A stretch of 6,991 nucleotides of DNA from Candidatus Saccharimonadota bacterium (GTDB taxonomy: Bacteria; Patescibacteriota; Saccharimonadia; UBA4664): the NCBI GenBank assembly GCA_029288275.1, contig JARIHM010000047.1, forward strand, positions 1 to 6,991, given 5' to 3'. Position 1 is the first letter of the stretch. Every line of letters begins with the position of its first letter. This document shows positions 5,962-6,991 of the stretch, piece by piece. The notes under the pieces were generated by a model. It worked only from the letters and a program-made list of their open reading frames with translations, ran no database searches and was not told the DNA's origin. A program made the position numbers and the translations under genes.

Positions 5962-6573
5962 ATTAATCGACGCTAGCGTCGGCATGATCACATTCTGCAC
6001 AGCGCTAATGTCATTCTTGATTTCGGTGCGCGAGGCGGTGGTACTGCCACAATTACTAGTGGGCGGCACGTAGTAGTAATTGAAACCCCCAAGCGATTTA
6101 ACCAGCTGGCTGGCCGACGTGGATGGCTTGGAATTAAGCGGCCGGCGCACCAGCATGCCGAGCGCACCAGGGCGGCAGGTGGGATACTTGGCCATCAGGC
6201 TTTTGCCCGTGAGATTAGCCACTGCCAGTACGCCAATTTTTTGATAACTATAGGTGAGGTCGGCCACAGGAGCGCTCGGTGTGACACTGGTGCCGAGCTC
6301 GGTAAATGATACACTCTGTGATCCTAGCACTGCCGGGGTCGGAGTGGGTGCGGCCGAAGGATTAGCTGATGGGCTCGGAATGGGTGTGCTAGCCGCGGCA
6401 GCCGACTGATTGAGTTGGTATCGTAAATCGGTGATCTGACCCTGCAGAAGCTGTTTACTCTGGCCAGCCTGCTGATACTGGTAATAGTTGAGGTAAGCTG
6501 AAGCGGCTAGGCCCAGACCGAGCACAGCCGCTACTACAATTAATAAAACCTGAGCACTACCACGTTGCCACAT
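5959..6573 (-). CDS. Anchored extracytoplasmic protein, unknown family
   Basis: The 204-residue protein begins MWQRGSAQVLL. It has a membrane helix at about 8-28, a Gln/Tyr-rich likely coiled coil at about 30-58, and a Pro/Ser/Thr/Ala linker at about 59-82. A folded-looking C-terminal domain (about 85-204) should sit outside the membrane. That domain has two Cys (133 in YPTCRPG and 175 in TSNCGS) that could form a disulfide, and a tyrosine cluster FNYYYVPP (164-171). I know no family for it; similar helix-linker-domain proteins are common in Saccharibacteria. A GTG lies one codon upstream at 6576, but AGGTG at 6585-6581 is seven bases from the ATG at 6573 and only four from the GTG, so the ATG is preferred. 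It heads a three-gene group ending in the FtsA-like ATPase, which hints at envelope or division work. Confidence 0.75.
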   Translation of the reverse strand: MWQRGSAQVLLIVVAAVLGLGLAASAYLNYYQYQQAGQSKQLLQGQITDLRYQLNQSAAAASTPIPSPSANPSAAPTPTPAVLGSQSVSFTELGTSVTPSAPVADLTYSYQKIGVLAVANLTGKSLMAKYPTCRPGALGMLVRRPLNSKPSTSASQLVKSLGGFNYYYVPPTSNCGSTTASRTEIKNDISAVQNVIMPTLASIN

Positions 6574-6599
6574 CACCTATCACCTGTCATGTGGGTTTT

Positions 6600-6628
6600 A
6601 GTATAAGCAAAATGACGATCGTTTTGAA
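6600..6628 (-). promoter_or_regulatory. Promoter for the 204-residue gene group
   Basis: On the - strand, TTCAAA (6628-6623, four of six) and TATACT (6605-6600, five of six) are spaced 17 bases apart. Predicted transcription starts near 6593, leaving about 20 bases that include the AGGTG ribosome site at 6585-6581. Position, spacing and leader all fit. Confidence 0.55.
6615..6622. promoter_or_regulatory. Palindrome in the spacer of the leftward promoter
   Basis: ACGATCGT is a perfect 8-base palindrome located between the -10 and -35 elements of the leftward promoter and 15 bases from the rightward -35. It could be an operator half or a chance palindrome; no second copy was noticed. Confidence 0.2.
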
Positions 6629-6637
6629 GTCTTGCCA

Positions 6638-6666
6638 TTGTGCCCGACGGGAAACTTTGGTATAAC
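6638..6666 (+). promoter_or_regulatory. Extended -10 promoter for pyrH
   Basis: TTGTGC (6638-6643) and TATAAC (6661-6666) are 17 bases apart, and TGG directly before the -10 makes an extended -10 (TGnTATAAC). Predicted start near 6673 gives a leader of about 38 bases ending in the pyrH ribosome site. It stands back to back with the leftward promoter, nine bases between the two -35 elements. Confidence 0.65.
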
Positions 6667-6710
6667 CAGCGGGAGGTTTGAGGCCTAGCAATCGAACAGA
6701 AGGGTTCAAT

Positions 6711-6991
6711 GTGAAGCCAAACGGCCAGGAGCGCCCGCCATATCGGCGCGTACTTCTGAAGCTCGGGGGCGAGATGTTTGGTGGGGGCGGCGTAGGTGTC
6801 GACCCCGACGTAGTGCATACAGTGGCGGCGCAGATCGCCGACGTGGTGCGCCGCGGTACTCAGGTAGCGGTAGTGATCGGCGGCGGCAACTTCTTCCGCG
6901 GCGCCCAGCTGAGTCAGCGTGGCATGGACCGCGACCGGGCCGACTACATGGGCATGCTGGGCACGGTTATGAACAGCCTGGCTCTCCAGGC
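6711..6991 (+). CDS. pyrH: UMP kinase, N-terminal part (runs off the window)
   Basis: PyrH phosphorylates UMP to UDP with ATP in pyrimidine nucleotide synthesis; it belongs to the amino acid kinase family and is cytosolic. The 93 residues present hold the ATP-site motif RVLLKLGGEMFGGG (13-26, Lys17), VVIGGGNFFRGAQL (54-67), and DRADYMGMLGTVMNSLALQ (75-93), which form the nucleotide site and early helices. The GTG at 6711 is chosen because AAGGG (6700-6704) is six bases upstream; the ATG overlapping it at 6709 is followed at once by TGA in its own frame. By hand count this part is 187/281 G+C (67%), well above the rest of the window. LKLGGEMFGGG in place of the commoner LKLSGE, and the following GVGVDPDVV, read like actinobacterial PyrH from memory. 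Confidence 0.95.
   Translation, partial: MKPNGQERPPYRRVLLKLGGEMFGGGGVGVDPDVVHTVAAQIADVVRRGTQVAVVIGGGNFFRGAQLSQRGMDRDRADYMGMLGTVMNSLALQ

Noticed and set aside
6573..6818. An 81-codon open frame on the - strand running from the pyrH 5' part to the 204-residue gene.
   Set aside because: It is antisense to the pyrH start and both promoters, has no ribosome site, and its composition does not look like a folded or membrane protein. High-GC coding sequence often leaves such open antisense frames.
1..6991. Alternative genetic code (TGA as glycine), as in some CPR lineages.
   Set aside because: The ruvX TGA fits as a stop within a neat ATGA overlap at a normal protein length, and no gene contains internal TGA codons, so the standard code is enough.

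Overview
The window looks like part of a chromosome from a Candidate Phyla Radiation (Patescibacteria) bacterium, most likely of the Saccharibacteria (TM7) type. The main pointer is the 566-residue protein at 1852-3552. Its N-terminal domain, low-complexity linker, single membrane helix and baseplate-J-like extracytoplasmic part match proteins I associate with that radiation. Gene packing is tight (ATGA overlap, 1-nt and 9-nt junctions), several genes encode single-pass proteins with Pro/Thr/Ser linkers, and TGA can be read as an ordinary stop. The lineage call is an inference from family resemblance, not a proven placement.

Layout. Bases 1-438 contain no protein gene. About the first 300-350 bases can be folded into a dense series of helices, and several of these use G-U pairs that only work if the + strand is the RNA. 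I read this as an unidentified structured RNA entering from the left edge. Next, on the - strand and read right to left, comes a compact operon: baseplate-J-like membrane protein (1852-3552), ruvX (1464-1850, TTG start one base after the preceding stop) and mltG (439-1467, ATGA overlap). A lone + strand gene for a two-helix membrane protein of unknown function (3661-4323) is divergent from that operon and convergent with the next gene. A strong hairpin terminator that probably works in both directions lies between them. A second - strand group follows: a 204-residue membrane-anchored extracytoplasmic protein (5959-6573), an 85-residue membrane/coiled-coil protein (5692-5949) and an FtsA-like actin-fold ATPase (4371-5642). 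At the right edge pyrH (UMP kinase) starts on the + strand at 6711 and runs out of the window. It shares a 137-bp intergenic region carrying back-to-back divergent promoters with the 204-residue gene.

How the genes fit together. Much of the window concerns the cell envelope and division. MltG cleaves nascent glycan strands, the FtsA-like protein should tether a division or envelope filament to the membrane, and three anchored proteins project outside the cell. RuvX and PyrH are housekeeping genes for nucleic acid metabolism.

The points most worth a second look are the unidentified folded RNA at the left edge; the pyrH fragment, which is about 67% GC by hand count against roughly 50-58% in three stretches of other genes and reads like an actinobacterial PyrH; and the FtsA-like gene linked to two anchored proteins of similar architecture. 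No CRISPR array, tRNA, insertion sequence or rRNA was recognised.
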